From Holosporaceae bacterium (GTDB lineage Bacteria > Pseudomonadota > Alphaproteobacteria > UBA3830), in the NCBI GenBank assembly GCA_031267235.1, contig JAIRZM010000003.1:52717-116716 (forward strand): a stretch of 64,000 bases of DNA, read 5' to 3'. The translations under genes were made by a program, and so were the position numbers. Every line of letters starts with the position of its first letter. Positions within the stretch are counted from its first letter, which is position 1. The notes below the pieces were generated by a model. The model did not search any database. It was not told the origin of the DNA and saw only the letters and a list, made by a program, of their open reading frames with translations. Below are positions 53,965 through 62,705 of the stretch, piece by piece.

Positions 53965-54051
53965 TGGTGCCCCTGGCCGGAATCGAACCAGCACGTCCTT
54001 GCGAACAACAGATTTTGAGTCTGCCGCGTCTACCAGTTCCGCCACAAGGGC
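53965..54051 (-). tRNA. tRNA-Leu (anticodon CAA)
   Basis: The 87-base gene on the minus strand has a long variable arm as in class II tRNAs, acceptor GCCCTTG/CAGGGGC, D-arm TGGCGGAACTGGTAGACGC, anticodon loop CTCAAAA and encoded CCA. Confidence 0.95.
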
Positions 54052-54149
54052 AACGAGAATAATTGGTACATCACTCTCGGAATATTATCAAGATCCCTTG
54101 AAGGAAAAAATAGAGAATAGTGCCCTAACGCATGGAAGGCGCAGTATAA

Positions 54150-54548
54150 TCAGACGGAATCTTTGCTCAACTCTTCCTGCAGTTGAGCAGTTTCTTCCAA
54201 TTCCACGTCCTTCAGTACTGAAATTTTATCTGACTCCAGCGATCTCATTTCGATGTTTACATAGGGATTGTAGGTGTCCTCTTCGATCATATCTTCCGCT
54301 TCTTCCTCTATATCATCCTTCAGAGCAAACGACCTAAAACTTCTGATGGAACTTTCCTTTAAAGCATCAATGGATACGGTTTTTGCCGCTATTTCCCGAA
54401 GAGAGATCACTGGCTTCTTTTCTTCTTTATTTTTAATCGTAATAGCATCACCGGCCAGAATTTGGCGAGTACGCTGGGCTGCTAAAATCACCAAATCGAA
54501 CCTATTTTTTACCACCTGCTCACAATCTTCCACCGTTATGCGCGCCAT
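54150..54548 (-). CDS. rpoZ: RNA polymerase omega subunit
   Basis: Omega helps assemble the beta' subunit. The sequence starts MARITVEDCEQVVKNRFDLV, then LAAQRTRQILAGDAITI and KKPVISLREIAAKTVS, the three conserved omega blocks. Length 132 with an acidic tail is usual for alphaproteobacteria. ATG 54548 follows GGGGAAA; an upstream start at 54623 adds 25 unrelated residues. Confidence 0.93.
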   Translation of the reverse strand: MARITVEDCEQVVKNRFDLVILAAQRTRQILAGDAITIKNKEEKKPVISLREIAAKTVSIDALKESSIRSFRSFALKDDIEEEAEDMIEEDTYNPYVNIEMRSLESDKISVLKDVELEETAQLQEELSKDSV

Positions 54549-54642
54549 ACAATTTCCCCACCAAAGCCCGAAGGATGCAATTTTAGCATATTGTTTCGGG
54601 GAATACAATGAATGACAACGCATGTTTATTGAGCTATCTATC

Positions 54643-57600
54643 CTATGAAAAATTAACGTCTGAATCTAATACCATTTTCTCTTCAGAATGTGTTTTTTGT
54701 TTGAATTTTGCAAAAATTAGATAAATGATTGGCACTATGAAGAGCGTAAACAATGTGCCGAATGACATTCCACCAACAATTGCCCAGCCGATCTGTCTTC
54801 GCGAACCTGCTCCAGCTCCGCTAGCCAATGCCAGAGGAATGGTGCCGATAACCATGGCAAATGTTGTCATAAGAATTGGGCGCAAGCGCAGATAGGACGC
54901 CTGTTTTATAGCCTCCAGCAGCGGAGTTCCGCTTTCTCTGATTTTGTTGGCAAAATCAACAATGAGAATACCATGTTTCGTAATCAGTCCTATTAGGGTT
55001 ATTAGGCCTACTTTGGAATAAATATTCAAGCTTCCTTCCGGCACGACGTAAAGCGTGAGCAGTGCTCCCGTTATGGAAAATGGCACACTGAGCATGATTA
55101 TAAAGGGATCAATAAAACTTTCAAATTGCGCTGCAAGTATGAGAAATACAAAAATAAGAGCCAATCCGAAGACCACAATGATCTGTTTGCTCTCCTCCAA
55201 GTATGATTTAGTCGCTCCGGAAAAGCTCAGCTGTATTGTATCCGGAAGGAATTTATTCTTTAGCTCGAGCAAATCGTTCACCACAGTTCCGAGACTATAT
55301 CCACTGTTGATATTTCCAAATCCAATTACCGATAGCATTTGATTGTAGTGATTTAATCCCATGGGTGATTGGCGTTCTCGTACTGTTATCAGATCGCTAA
55401 CCGGAACCATTTTTGGCTCATTATTTTTGGTAATCAGTTTGGAGCGCACCAGCATTCTGGATAAATCTTCCGGCGTTCGGCGCAATTGGCTCTCCAACTG
55501 CACGAAGAGCTCATCTCTTTTTGCTTCCCGCTGAACGTTGGCAGCCTTTTGTCCCCGAACAAAGCACTCCACAGTGGTTACAATGTCTTTTACCGATATG
55601 CCAAGGGACGCAGCTTTATCTCTATTTACGTCAATGACATACTCCTGCTGTGGCGGCAAAAGAGAGGATTGCAGAGGAGCCTGCAGCCCAGGATAATAGC
55701 TTTGCAATGACCAGAGGAATCTATGACCGTATTTTTCTAAATAATCGAAACTTTGATTGGTTTGTAGCACGAAATCTACGGTGTCTCGGTCTGCTCCACT
55801 ATGGCCGGCGCTCACGGAGCACGGAACCATGGTGACTTTTCTCAACAGTGGACGAATATATTCTTCCACTTCCTTGGAGGACATATTTCGATCTTTCCAA
55901 TCAAGCAACTGCACCCATCCCTCAATCTTGTTGGTGTCGGCGCTGAGCCATGTGTTTTTTAGAAACGGAGTTTGGGCCAGAATTTGGTTGACCTTTTGCG
56001 CGGCTTCCTCCATGAAAGTATAGCTGGCGCCGATTGGGCCATTGCCGCTAACTACGACATAACCCTGATCTTCCATGGGTCTGCTTTCGGATGGCAATAT
56101 GTTTCCCATTAACACTCCAATTGCCGCGATCAACACTCCAACAGCGAAAACTATGTATTTTCTATTCAGAGCGACGTTTAAGATCAACAAATATTTGGAC
56201 TCTAGTAGAGTCAAAATACGTTCCTGATGATCAGAGGCTTTTTTCCATAGACCAACGGCTTTCTTTTTGCGCTCCGTGCTCAGCAATTTCGAACACATCA
56301 TTGGAGACAGCGTAACGGCAACGAATCCTGAAATCAAAACGGCTCCCGAAAGAGTAAGAGCAAATTCACGGAAATATCGTCCTATTTTCCCAGGTGTAAG
56401 GGCGATCGGAATATAGGCTGTAGCCAGAGTCAAAGTCATAGCAATAATGGAGAAAAAAATTTCCCGTGACCCAACGATCGCCGCTTTGAAGTTGGAGAGC
56501 CCTTTTTCCATATGTCTGTGAACATTTTCAAGTACAACTATGGCGTCGTCTACTACCAGACCTACCGCCAAAACCATGGCCAACAGCGTAAAAGTATTTA
56601 TGGAAAAATCAAACGCATAAAGCAACGCAAATGCCCCCAACAGCGAAACCGGAATGGTCACAATAGGAATTAGAGTCGCTCTAAAGGACCACAAAAACAT
56701 GAATACAACTAGTACTACCAGAAACGTTGCCTCAAAAATTGCACGATAAACGTTGGACATGGAAGCTCGTATGTCTTCGGCTTCATCATTAATCACAACA
56801 GCATTTACGCCGGTCGGCAACATTTCCTTTATTTCCGGCATAATTTTTCCAACGGCAACGCTTAAATCCAGCGGATTTGCAGTGGATTGCTTGGTGATGG
56901 AAAGCATCACACATTCCTGGCCATTGAACCAAGCGCCAGCGCGAATATCATCGGACACGAGCTTCGATTTTCCAATATTTTTGATCTTAATTACTTTGTC
57001 CTTCCCGTTGGATGGCAGAACCAGTTCATCGAATTCTTCTGGTTTGGAGAGCTCTCCATTGGCCACCAACATATATTCTCGATCTTTGCTCACCAGACGG
57101 CCACATGGTCTTTGAATATGCTGGCTGGGAATGGCGTCGACAATATCAGCCGGAGTGTATCCGTAGGCTGCTAGCCGCTGTGGATCGACGAATATGCGCA
57201 TGCTTTTTACATTTCCTCCAGACAGAGACACTCTACCAACACCGGGCAAGGTTTCAAATCTTGATTTTACGTACTTTTCTATATAATCCCTCAGGTCGTC
57301 TATGGAATGACGGGCACTGGTAAAGCCAACGGCTATTCCGGCCCGAGCGTCAGCGTCATCTTTTCGAATCATCGGTTCCGGTATTCCGTAGGGAAGCTGA
57401 TTTCTAACGGAGGAAAGCCTGTCTCTTACGTCCGCTGCGGCTCCGTCCGGCGTTCTATCCGGGGAAAACTCAATGGTTATTTCACTTTTTTCATTTTTAC
57501 TTTCGGATCTTATCAGCTCCACTCCAGGAATCGTAGCAAACTGACCCTCCAATATCTTTGTAATCTGAGTCTCCACAACCTTTGGGCTGGCTCCATGAAA

Positions 57601-57750
57601 TTCCGTTTCTACAGAGATTTGAGACCTTTCTACCTTTGGATCTTTACGAGTCGGTAGCCTGGATTGGGCTACAATGCCTAAAACCACTATGACAAGCGTT
57701 AAAACTGTGGCGAAAACTGGTCTTCTGATGCAAACTTCAGTTATTTCCAT
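54643..57750 (-). CDS. RND-family multidrug efflux permease (AcrB/MexB type)
   Basis: This is the inner-membrane, proton-driven pump of a tripartite efflux system. It has 1035 residues with twelve helices and two large periplasmic loops. The proton-relay aspartate pair is in LAVGLVVDDAIVVLENVHRHME. The N-terminal RRPVFATVLTLVIVVLGIVA and FSINTFTLLAMVLAV are typical of the HAE-1 group. It follows the adaptor gene after six bases; no outer-membrane TolC gene is nearby. Substrates are unknown. Confidence 0.94.
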   Translation of the reverse strand: MEITEVCIRRPVFATVLTLVIVVLGIVAQSRLPTRKDPKVERSQISVETEFHGASPKVVETQITKILEGQFATIPGVELIRSESKNEKSEITIEFSPDRTPDGAAADVRDRLSSVRNQLPYGIPEPMIRKDDADARAGIAVGFTSARHSIDDLRDYIEKYVKSRFETLPGVGRVSLSGGNVKSMRIFVDPQRLAAYGYTPADIVDAIPSQHIQRPCGRLVSKDREYMLVANGELSKPEEFDELVLPSNGKDKVIKIKNIGKSKLVSDDIRAGAWFNGQECVMLSITKQSTANPLDLSVAVGKIMPEIKEMLPTGVNAVVINDEAEDIRASMSNVYRAIFEATFLVVLVVFMFLWSFRATLIPIVTIPVSLLGAFALLYAFDFSINTFTLLAMVLAVGLVVDDAIVVLENVHRHMEKGLSNFKAAIVGSREIFFSIIAMTLTLATAYIPIALTPGKIGRYFREFALTLSGAVLISGFVAVTLSPMMCSKLLSTERKKKAVGLWKKASDHQERILTLLESKYLLILNVALNRKYIVFAVGVLIAAIGVLMGNILPSESRPMEDQGYVVVSGNGPIGASYTFMEEAAQKVNQILAQTPFLKNTWLSADTNKIEGWVQLLDWKDRNMSSKEVEEYIRPLLRKVTMVPCSVSAGHSGADRDTVDFVLQTNQSFDYLEKYGHRFLWSLQSYYPGLQAPLQSSLLPPQQEYVIDVNRDKAASLGISVKDIVTTVECFVRGQKAANVQREAKRDELFVQLESQLRRTPEDLSRMLVRSKLITKNNEPKMVPVSDLITVRERQSPMGLNHYNQMLSVIGFGNINSGYSLGTVVNDLLELKNKFLPDTIQLSFSGATKSYLEESKQIIVVFGLALIFVFLILAAQFESFIDPFIIMLSVPFSITGALLTLYVVPEGSLNIYSKVGLITLIGLITKHGILIVDFANKIRESGTPLLEAIKQASYLRLRPILMTTFAMVIGTIPLALASGAGAGSRRQIGWAIVGGMSFGTLFTLFIVPIIYLIFAKFKQKTHSEEKMVLDSDVNFS

Positions 57751-57756
57751 TGGCGG

Positions 57757-58932
57757 TTATATCTTTCCTTTGGTTGCGGATGGAGTTTTCTTTTGTTTTT
57801 GATATATCTCGCTCATGGCTTTGGTAATTTCGGAAAAGGATTGGGAGTCTTGAATGGAAACTTCTCGACCATCAAGAACATTGCCCTGACCACTGGTTAT
57901 CACGAGATCTCCGTCATTAAGGCCGGTAATGATCTCCACATTTCCATCCAGACGCATACCTGGGGTTACAAGCGTTCTGACGGCAATACCTTCCGATACA
58001 CGGAAAACCATGTCTTCTTCTCCGACTTTTTCCATAGCGCTTTCGGGAATCAAAATACCCTTCTGCTCAGCGTCCAAGGCTATTTGAACACTAATGAAAC
58101 GGCCGGGCTTCAAGGCTTGGGACCCCACCGCAACGTCTTCGGAAACGTCCAAAATAGCCCTCACGTCAAAGCTGTGGCTGATTTTATCGCTCTCCGGATC
58201 TATGGCTATAATTGTGGCCACATATTCCTGAGTTTTATCGCCGCCCACGAGAATTTTTATTTTTTGATCTACGTAAATGTTTCCTATGTCCACCTCCGCA
58301 ACTTTAAAATCCACCTTTAGAGGGTGACAATCCACCAATTTAATCAACTCTGTTCCGGGAGTGACAAACTGACCTCTACTAATCTCGCGTAACCCTATTA
58401 ATCCACCGAAAGGAGCAAGAATTTTGTGTTTTTCCAAAGCAGTTTTGTAGGAATTAACTCTGGCTGCAGCCATATCCATTTCGGCTTTTTTAGTGTCTCG
58501 CTGAATTCTGGCGGCAATGCCCTTATCAGTCAGTTTTTCGATGGGATCAAACTCGCTTTTTGCCTTGCGATATTGAGCTTCAGCCTCCATCAGTGAGGCC
58601 TTTGCCGTGGAATCATCCAATTCTATAAGAAGATCATTTTCATTAACCATAGCGCCTTCCGAAAAATGAATCTTTTCTATTTTGGCGTTTACCTCTGATT
58701 TTATAACAACGGAATCAAACGGACGCAGAGTGCCTATGGCATTGATGTATTTTACGACGGGGCCTAAGATGGCTTTACTTACCGTAATTGTCGGAGGAGC
58801 AAATGTCTGTGGCAGCGATTTGTTTCCCAGTATTTTATAGGCGATAAAACCAGACAACACCAGGGCAAACACCACCAGGCCTGCTGCTTTCTTACGTTTT
58901 AGTAAAGTCGCTTTTATTTCCATTATTTCCAT
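57757..58932 (-). CDS. RND efflux membrane-fusion protein (AcrA/MexA type)
   Basis: This adaptor links the pump to an outer-membrane channel. There is one N-terminal membrane anchor (about 16-34), then a lipoyl half-motif SEVNAKIEKIHFSEGAMVNENDLL, a coiled-coil hairpin (about 110-165) and the second lipoyl half HKILAPFGGLIGLREISRGQ, followed by a barrel and membrane-proximal domain. ATG 58932 has GGAG five bases upstream. It is first in the two-gene operon. Confidence 0.93.
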   Translation of the reverse strand: MEIMEIKATLLKRKKAAGLVVFALVLSGFIAYKILGNKSLPQTFAPPTITVSKAILGPVVKYINAIGTLRPFDSVVIKSEVNAKIEKIHFSEGAMVNENDLLIELDDSTAKASLMEAEAQYRKAKSEFDPIEKLTDKGIAARIQRDTKKAEMDMAAARVNSYKTALEKHKILAPFGGLIGLREISRGQFVTPGTELIKLVDCHPLKVDFKVAEVDIGNIYVDQKIKILVGGDKTQEYVATIIAIDPESDKISHSFDVRAILDVSEDVAVGSQALKPGRFISVQIALDAEQKGILIPESAMEKVGEEDMVFRVSEGIAVRTLVTPGMRLDGNVEIITGLNDGDLVITSGQGNVLDGREVSIQDSQSFSEITKAMSEIYQKQKKTPSATKGKI

Positions 58933-58956
58933 ATCATCTCCATTCCCCCTAAATTA

Positions 58957-59033
58957 TGGTCGGAGCAAGAGGATTCGAACCTCCGGCCCCAGCCTCCCGA
59001 AGGCTGTGCTCTACCAGGCTGAGCTATGCTCCG
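58957..59033 (-). tRNA. tRNA-Pro (anticodon CGG)
   Basis: The 77-base minus-strand cloverleaf has acceptor CGGAGCA/TGCTCCG, anticodon stem CAGCC/GGCTG around TTCGGGA, T-arm GGAGGTTCGAATCCTCT and encoded CCA. Confidence 0.95.
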
Positions 59034-59141
59034 ACCTAAGTTTCCCGAGAACCGCAGTTATTTTCGCACAATCAACAATGTATATCAATTTTTTTCAAAA
59101 TCAAAAAAATTTCCAATTTTTGTGAGAATCTGTGGATATTA

Positions 59142-59151
59142 TGCTATAGTC
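59142..59151 (+). promoter_or_regulatory. Extended -10 motif before tRNA-Gln
   Basis: TGCTATAGTC, with TATAGT at 59145-59150, lies 12 bases before the tRNA. It is identical to the motif before tRNA-Thr at 11211. Confidence 0.5.
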
Positions 59152-59162
59152 ACGACGCTAAT

Positions 59163-59238
59163 TGGGGTGTAGCCAAGAGGTAAGGCAGCGGGTTTTGGTC
59201 CCGCCATTCCGTGGGTTCGAATCCTACCACCCCAGCCA
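59163..59238 (+). tRNA. tRNA-Gln (anticodon TTG)
   Basis: The 76-base cloverleaf has acceptor TGGGGTG/CACCCCA, anticodon stem GCGGG/CCCGC around TTTTGGT, T-arm GTGGGTTCGAATCCTAC and encoded CCA. A transposase remnant begins right after its 3' end. Confidence 0.95.
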
Positions 59239-59244
59239 TCGCCT

Positions 59245-60024
59245 TGATGGCGGCGTAGAGTTGTTGCATAGAAGACGTGGCAGCGAGCGCGCTGTATCAG
59301 AGAGTTTAAAAGCTAAAACGTTTTCCACCAAGACTCTTGTTTGAGATAATTTCCTGTTCATTTTTCTATCTTCTTTCGTTAAAGGATTTTTTTTTGCTTT
59401 TCTTTTGGGGTATCTTCGAATCTGCGTGAAGTTTGTGAATGCGCTGATATCCAGAGTCTACAGCTATTTTGGCTCCAGGATATAAGCGCACTTTTGATTC
59501 TTTGAAAAGTCTGAAATCGTGCTTTTTCCCTTCGCAAAATGATGTGCATATGATCTTCTGTCCGGCCCTGTCAACTACAACCTGAGATTTCAGAGTGTGA
59601 CGCTTTTTCTTCCCTGAATAGTAGCATTTTTGCTTTTTTGGGGCCTTTGGATCGGCGTTTCCGTAGCGTCTATCAGTACATCATAATCGATATCGCTCTC
59701 ACACAGCGCCTTGCAGCCGGGAAGCGCAAAATCGGGATGCTTTATTAAAGTATCCTCAATCCACCTGATCGCCTTGTAGGCAGAGCTTTCGCTGACTCCA
59801 TAAGTGGCGCCAATGTGAAAATATGTCTGATATTCCCACCAATATTACAGTGCCATCAACAGTTGATCTTCTACGCAGAGCTTGCTACTGCGTCCTCCGT
59901 GCCATCTCTTCGCCTTATAAGTTGCATCCAAAATTTCAACCATTCGCTTGAAAGTTGATGGTTTTACTCCCGTTAAACGACGAAATTCTTCAGACGATAA
60001 ATCCTTTAAAGTTGCATATCTCAT
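59245..60024 (-). pseudogene. IS5-like DDE transposase remnant beside tRNA-Gln
   Basis: Reading the minus strand from ATG 60024 gives MRYATLKDLSSEEFRRLTGV, WHGGRSSKLCVEDQLLMAL, a TAA, YWWEYQTYFHIGATYGVSES and DYDVLIDATETPIQRP. A frame change leads to YYSGKKKRHTLKSQVVVD and KKHDFRLFKESK, then another to NPLTKEDRKMNRKLS and RVLVENV. These are the blocks of IS5-group transposases common in Rickettsia, by recollection. At least one stop and two frameshifts are present and the C-terminal end is missing at the tRNA side, so it is dead. Confidence 0.85.
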
Positions 60025-60060
60025 AACTGCCCCTCAAAACAACAATACCTTAAATATGTA

Positions 60061-60289
60061 TCATAATTTTTTATTATCTCTGCAACATAGTTTTGTAAAT
60101 TGCGTCCATCTTTTAGTTTTTGAGACATTTTCAGATCTTTCATCGCAGGATATAACAATGTCAACGTCGTCATCGCCGGTAAATAAAATGTTGAATTTCT
60201 CATGGGACTTGTTTTCGATGCCCCAGGCCATGGCACTGATATTTTCGACGGAGAAAATCAGCGATAAAAAAAAGTAGAAAAAGTTTCAT
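60061..60289 (-). pseudogene. Small secreted protein gene broken in a T8 run
   Basis: ATG 60289 overlaps the stop of the GNAT gene (ATGA). The first codons read MKLFLLFF and enter a run of eight T, after which the frame soon stops. With seven T the frame continues as MKLFLLFLSLIFSVENISA, a textbook signal peptide, then AMAWGIENKSHEKFNIL and DDDVDIVISCDERSENVSK to a TGA at 60061, giving about 75 residues. So either the gene is inactivated, varies by slippage, or the base count here is wrong. The protein family is unknown. Confidence 0.6.
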
Positions 60290-61053
60290 AATGTTCCCAC
60301 ATTAAATATGTAAAAATCCTTCAATTTCTGGAACCCGATTTTGCGATAGACTGGTTCTCCGTCTTCGCTGGCAGTGAGGACTCCGATGCGATATCCGAAA
60401 TTATCGAAGGCGTAGAAAAGCGTCTGCAACGTCATATCTGTTCCGATACCTTTGCGACGAAATTGCGGAAGCGTAACCACGTCCCAAACGCCGGCGGTAT
60501 TTTCGTCCACAAATAATGCGCTGGTGGCGGCCGCCTGATCTTCCAAATATCCCACAAAAAGTTTTAGGGCAGATTTAGGATTCAAAATATGTTGTGACGC
60601 TTTTGTATAAAATTCCTCTATCGGACTCGCGTCATGCGGAATTAATTCTTGGTAGACTTGTATAAAATCGTTCAGTCTTTTTACATCATGCACCGGATAA
60701 ATTTGCAACTCGTCGCATTTTTTTCCACGAGACAACTTTTCTATTTTCGCAAACATGCCGGATTCGTATTCATCGCAGACGAATCCTAATTCTTCTAGGT
60801 CGTTTTTGCAGTGCGGATAATCATCTTCGAAGCCAATCCAGCAGGCAAATGGCAATCTAAGGTCGCGAAATTTTTTCACTGCGGAATTCAGAGCATTTTT
60901 GCTTCGAATTTTGCAAATGATGTTGAACATATCAGAATGAATTCCAGAATTAATTACAGTAACCTTGCCAGAGGTAACGTCCATTTTCATCAGCGATGGA
61001 AGATAGATAAATTTCCCGATCATGTTCGCGTCGAGCAACTTTGGTACATCCAT
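60286..61053 (-). CDS. GNAT-family acetyltransferase
   Basis: This 255-residue enzyme of the GCN5-related class transfers an acetyl group from acetyl-CoA. The C-terminal half holds the GNAT fold, with the CoA loop in LPQFRRKGIGTDMTLQTLF and VLTASEDGEPVYRKIGFQ (the usual Y..GF). The N-terminal half is a divergent second domain. Target unknown. ATG 61053 has GAGGG four bases upstream. It is coupled to the broken small gene behind it. Confidence 0.85.
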   Translation of the reverse strand: MDVPKLLDANMIGKFIYLPSLMKMDVTSGKVTVINSGIHSDMFNIICKIRSKNALNSAVKKFRDLRLPFACWIGFEDDYPHCKNDLEELGFVCDEYESGMFAKIEKLSRGKKCDELQIYPVHDVKRLNDFIQVYQELIPHDASPIEEFYTKASQHILNPKSALKLFVGYLEDQAAATSALFVDENTAGVWDVVTLPQFRRKGIGTDMTLQTLFYAFDNFGYRIGVLTASEDGEPVYRKIGFQKLKDFYIFNVGTL

Positions 61054-61074
61054 TTTTCCCTCACTTTTCCTTAT

Positions 61075-61233
61075 TCAAAACAGGATCTGTTTTAGCAAAA
61101 TGTAACTTCCGATCCAAGCCATTTTGTAGGCACAGAGACACAGAATATTCACTGGACAGATGAGTCCGACTGACATCAACGCCATATCGCTGTCGTGATC
61201 ATCATCCGACCACAAATAGGATGTGTAAATCAT
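61075..61233 (-). CDS. Possible 52-residue membrane peptide
   Basis: ATG 61233 opens a frame with an acidic N-terminus (MIYTSYLWSDDDHDSDMALM) and a hydrophobic, cysteine-bearing segment (SVGLICPVNILCLCAYKMAW). It ends 21 bases before the GNAT start. No ribosome site is seen. It could be a small membrane protein or a gene fragment. Confidence 0.3.
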   Translation of the reverse strand: MIYTSYLWSDDDHDSDMALMSVGLICPVNILCLCAYKMAWIGSYILLKQILF

Positions 61234-61293
61234 TTTAAAGCTATGTTCTTGTTAATACTTTGATCGGAGTATACACTGAACTTATGATTTGGG

Positions 61294-61788
61294 TTGGAAA
61301 AAATGTTTTGGAAATGGATTGAAGCCGTCATTTGGCTTCCGTTTAATGTTTTGGTGATAATTCCGGCGGTGGTTCTTTATTTTACTGATTACAGCTGGGA
61401 GTTGAATAATTTCTGCTGGCTTATTGTCGGAACAATTTTATTGATTTCTGGACTGTTTTTGGCCGGTTGGACCATGCGGCTTTTTGCGGAAAAAGGAAAA
61501 GGAACCGCGGCTCCCTGGAATCCTCCAAAGAAATTAGTCGTGGCTGGCCCCTATTGTCATGTGAGGAACCCAATGATAACGAGCGTACTTATGATGCTGC
61601 TGGCCGAGTCGTTGCTTCTAAATTCCTGGCATATTTTTATCCTGTTCATTCTGTTCTTGATAGGGAACGTAATTTACTTTCCGCTATTTGAAGAAAAGGA
61701 TTTACGAAAAAGATTCGGCGAAGATTATGAGGTTTACAGACGAAATGTTCCTCGCTGGATCCCGAGGTTAACAAAATGGGAAAAATGA
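61294..61788 (+). CDS. Isoprenylcysteine carboxyl methyltransferase-family membrane protein
   Basis: This 164-residue protein has four hydrophobic segments and the C-terminal motif of the ICMT/PEMT group: VAGPYCHVRNPMITSVLMML, then FEEKDLRKRFGEDYEVYRRNVPRWIPR. Bacterial members are SAM-dependent methyltransferases of unknown substrates. The start is TTG 61294 or ATG 61303. It overlaps the alkyltransferase gene by 13 bases and so belongs to the repair-gene operon. Confidence 0.82.
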   Translation: MEKMFWKWIEAVIWLPFNVLVIIPAVVLYFTDYSWELNNFCWLIVGTILLISGLFLAGWTMRLFAEKGKGTAAPWNPPKKLVVAGPYCHVRNPMITSVLMMLLAESLLLNSWHIFILFILFLIGNVIYFPLFEEKDLRKRFGEDYEVYRRNVPRWIPRLTKWEK

Positions 61789-62267
61789 ACTGTTTTTGCT
61801 GTGAAACAATAATTGGAGATATAACAATTTGTGCAAATAAAAAAGCTGTAACAAGATTGTGTTTCGGAAAATATTGGGATGCTGCTATGAAAAACCTGGA
61901 AACCGAGATAATCAAAAAAGCATTTATTCAGTTTCATGAATATTTAAACGGATCAAGAACAAAATTTGATTTAAAGCTTGAATATACTGGATCGGATTTT
62001 CAGATGGCAGTTTGGAATCAGCTGAAGAAAATTCCCTATGGAAAAACAGTGACGTATAAAAAGATTGCTCGCAACTTAGGTAGTTCGAAATCCTGCAGAG
62101 CGGTGGGAGTAGCCTGCGGCAAAAATCCAATTTCGATATTTATACCGTGCCATCGGGTAATCGGATCAAACGGAAATTTGATCGGATACGGAGGAGGGTT
62201 GCATATAAAAAAGCATCTGCTGGAGATGGAAAAAATAGTATCAAATGCAGTTAACTCATCCTTTTAA
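61776..62267 (+). CDS. ogt: Methylated-DNA--protein-cysteine methyltransferase
   Basis: This suicide enzyme moves the methyl group of O6-methylguanine to its own cysteine. The acceptor is Cys125 in FIPCHRVIGSNG. The DNA-binding part has FQMAVWNQLKKIPYGKTVTYKKIA and RAVGVACGKNP. The N-terminal half is degenerate, as in Ogt-type enzymes. Length 163 is normal. It overlaps the next gene by 23 bases. Confidence 0.94.
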   Translation: MGKMNCFCCETIIGDITICANKKAVTRLCFGKYWDAAMKNLETEIIKKAFIQFHEYLNGSRTKFDLKLEYTGSDFQMAVWNQLKKIPYGKTVTYKKIARNLGSSKSCRAVGVACGKNPISIFIPCHRVIGSNGNLIGYGGGLHIKKHLLEMEKIVSNAVNSSF

Positions 62268-62679
62268 TCCGATTTTTAATGGAAAATCCCGGATTTTGAT
62301 ATTGGGTACATTTCCGTCCGTAAAATCTCGGGAATACGGTTTTTACTATGGACATCCGCAGAACAGATTTTGGAAAGTCGTGTCTTCCATTACAAATACC
62401 GATCCCATTCCGGAAACGATAAGCGACAAAAAACGAATGCTTCTGAGAAATGGAATCGCCCTTGCGGATGTGCTGCAAAGTTGCAATATCGAGGGCTCCA
62501 GAGATGGTAGTATCAAAAATGTAGTGCCCGTAGATTTATCGAAAATATTTGATAATTCAGATATTAAACGCATCTGCGCCAACGGAGGAAAAGCTCATCA
62601 ACTATTTATGAAATATTTTTACAAAAATACCGAACGAAGCATCCTAAAACTTCCATCAACCAGTCCGGCTAATGCTTAA
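62245..62679 (+). CDS. DNA-deoxyinosine glycosylase, cut by a premature TAA
   Basis: This enzyme belongs to the uracil-DNA-glycosylase superfamily and removes hypoxanthine from DNA. It shows RILILGTFPSVKSREYGFYY, YGHPQNRFWKVV, LRNGIALADVLQSC and LPSTSPANA. The TAA at 62677 interrupts the frame just after SPANA. The next codons read YDLEKLIFEWKK to a TAA at 62725, matching the usual end of the family (as in SPANA-x-x-x-LE-L). The truncation removes about 16 residues; activity is uncertain. Confidence 0.85.
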   Translation: MQLTHPFNPIFNGKSRILILGTFPSVKSREYGFYYGHPQNRFWKVVSSITNTDPIPETISDKKRMLLRNGIALADVLQSCNIEGSRDGSIKNVVPVDLSKIFDNSDIKRICANGGKAHQLFMKYFYKNTERSILKLPSTSPANA

Positions 62680-62705
62680 TACGATTTAGAAAAGCTGATT
62701 TTCGA

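Noticed and set aside
59948..60277. A plus-strand 109-residue open frame
   Set aside because: It is antisense to the transposase remnant start and the small secreted-protein gene, both of which explain the sequence better.
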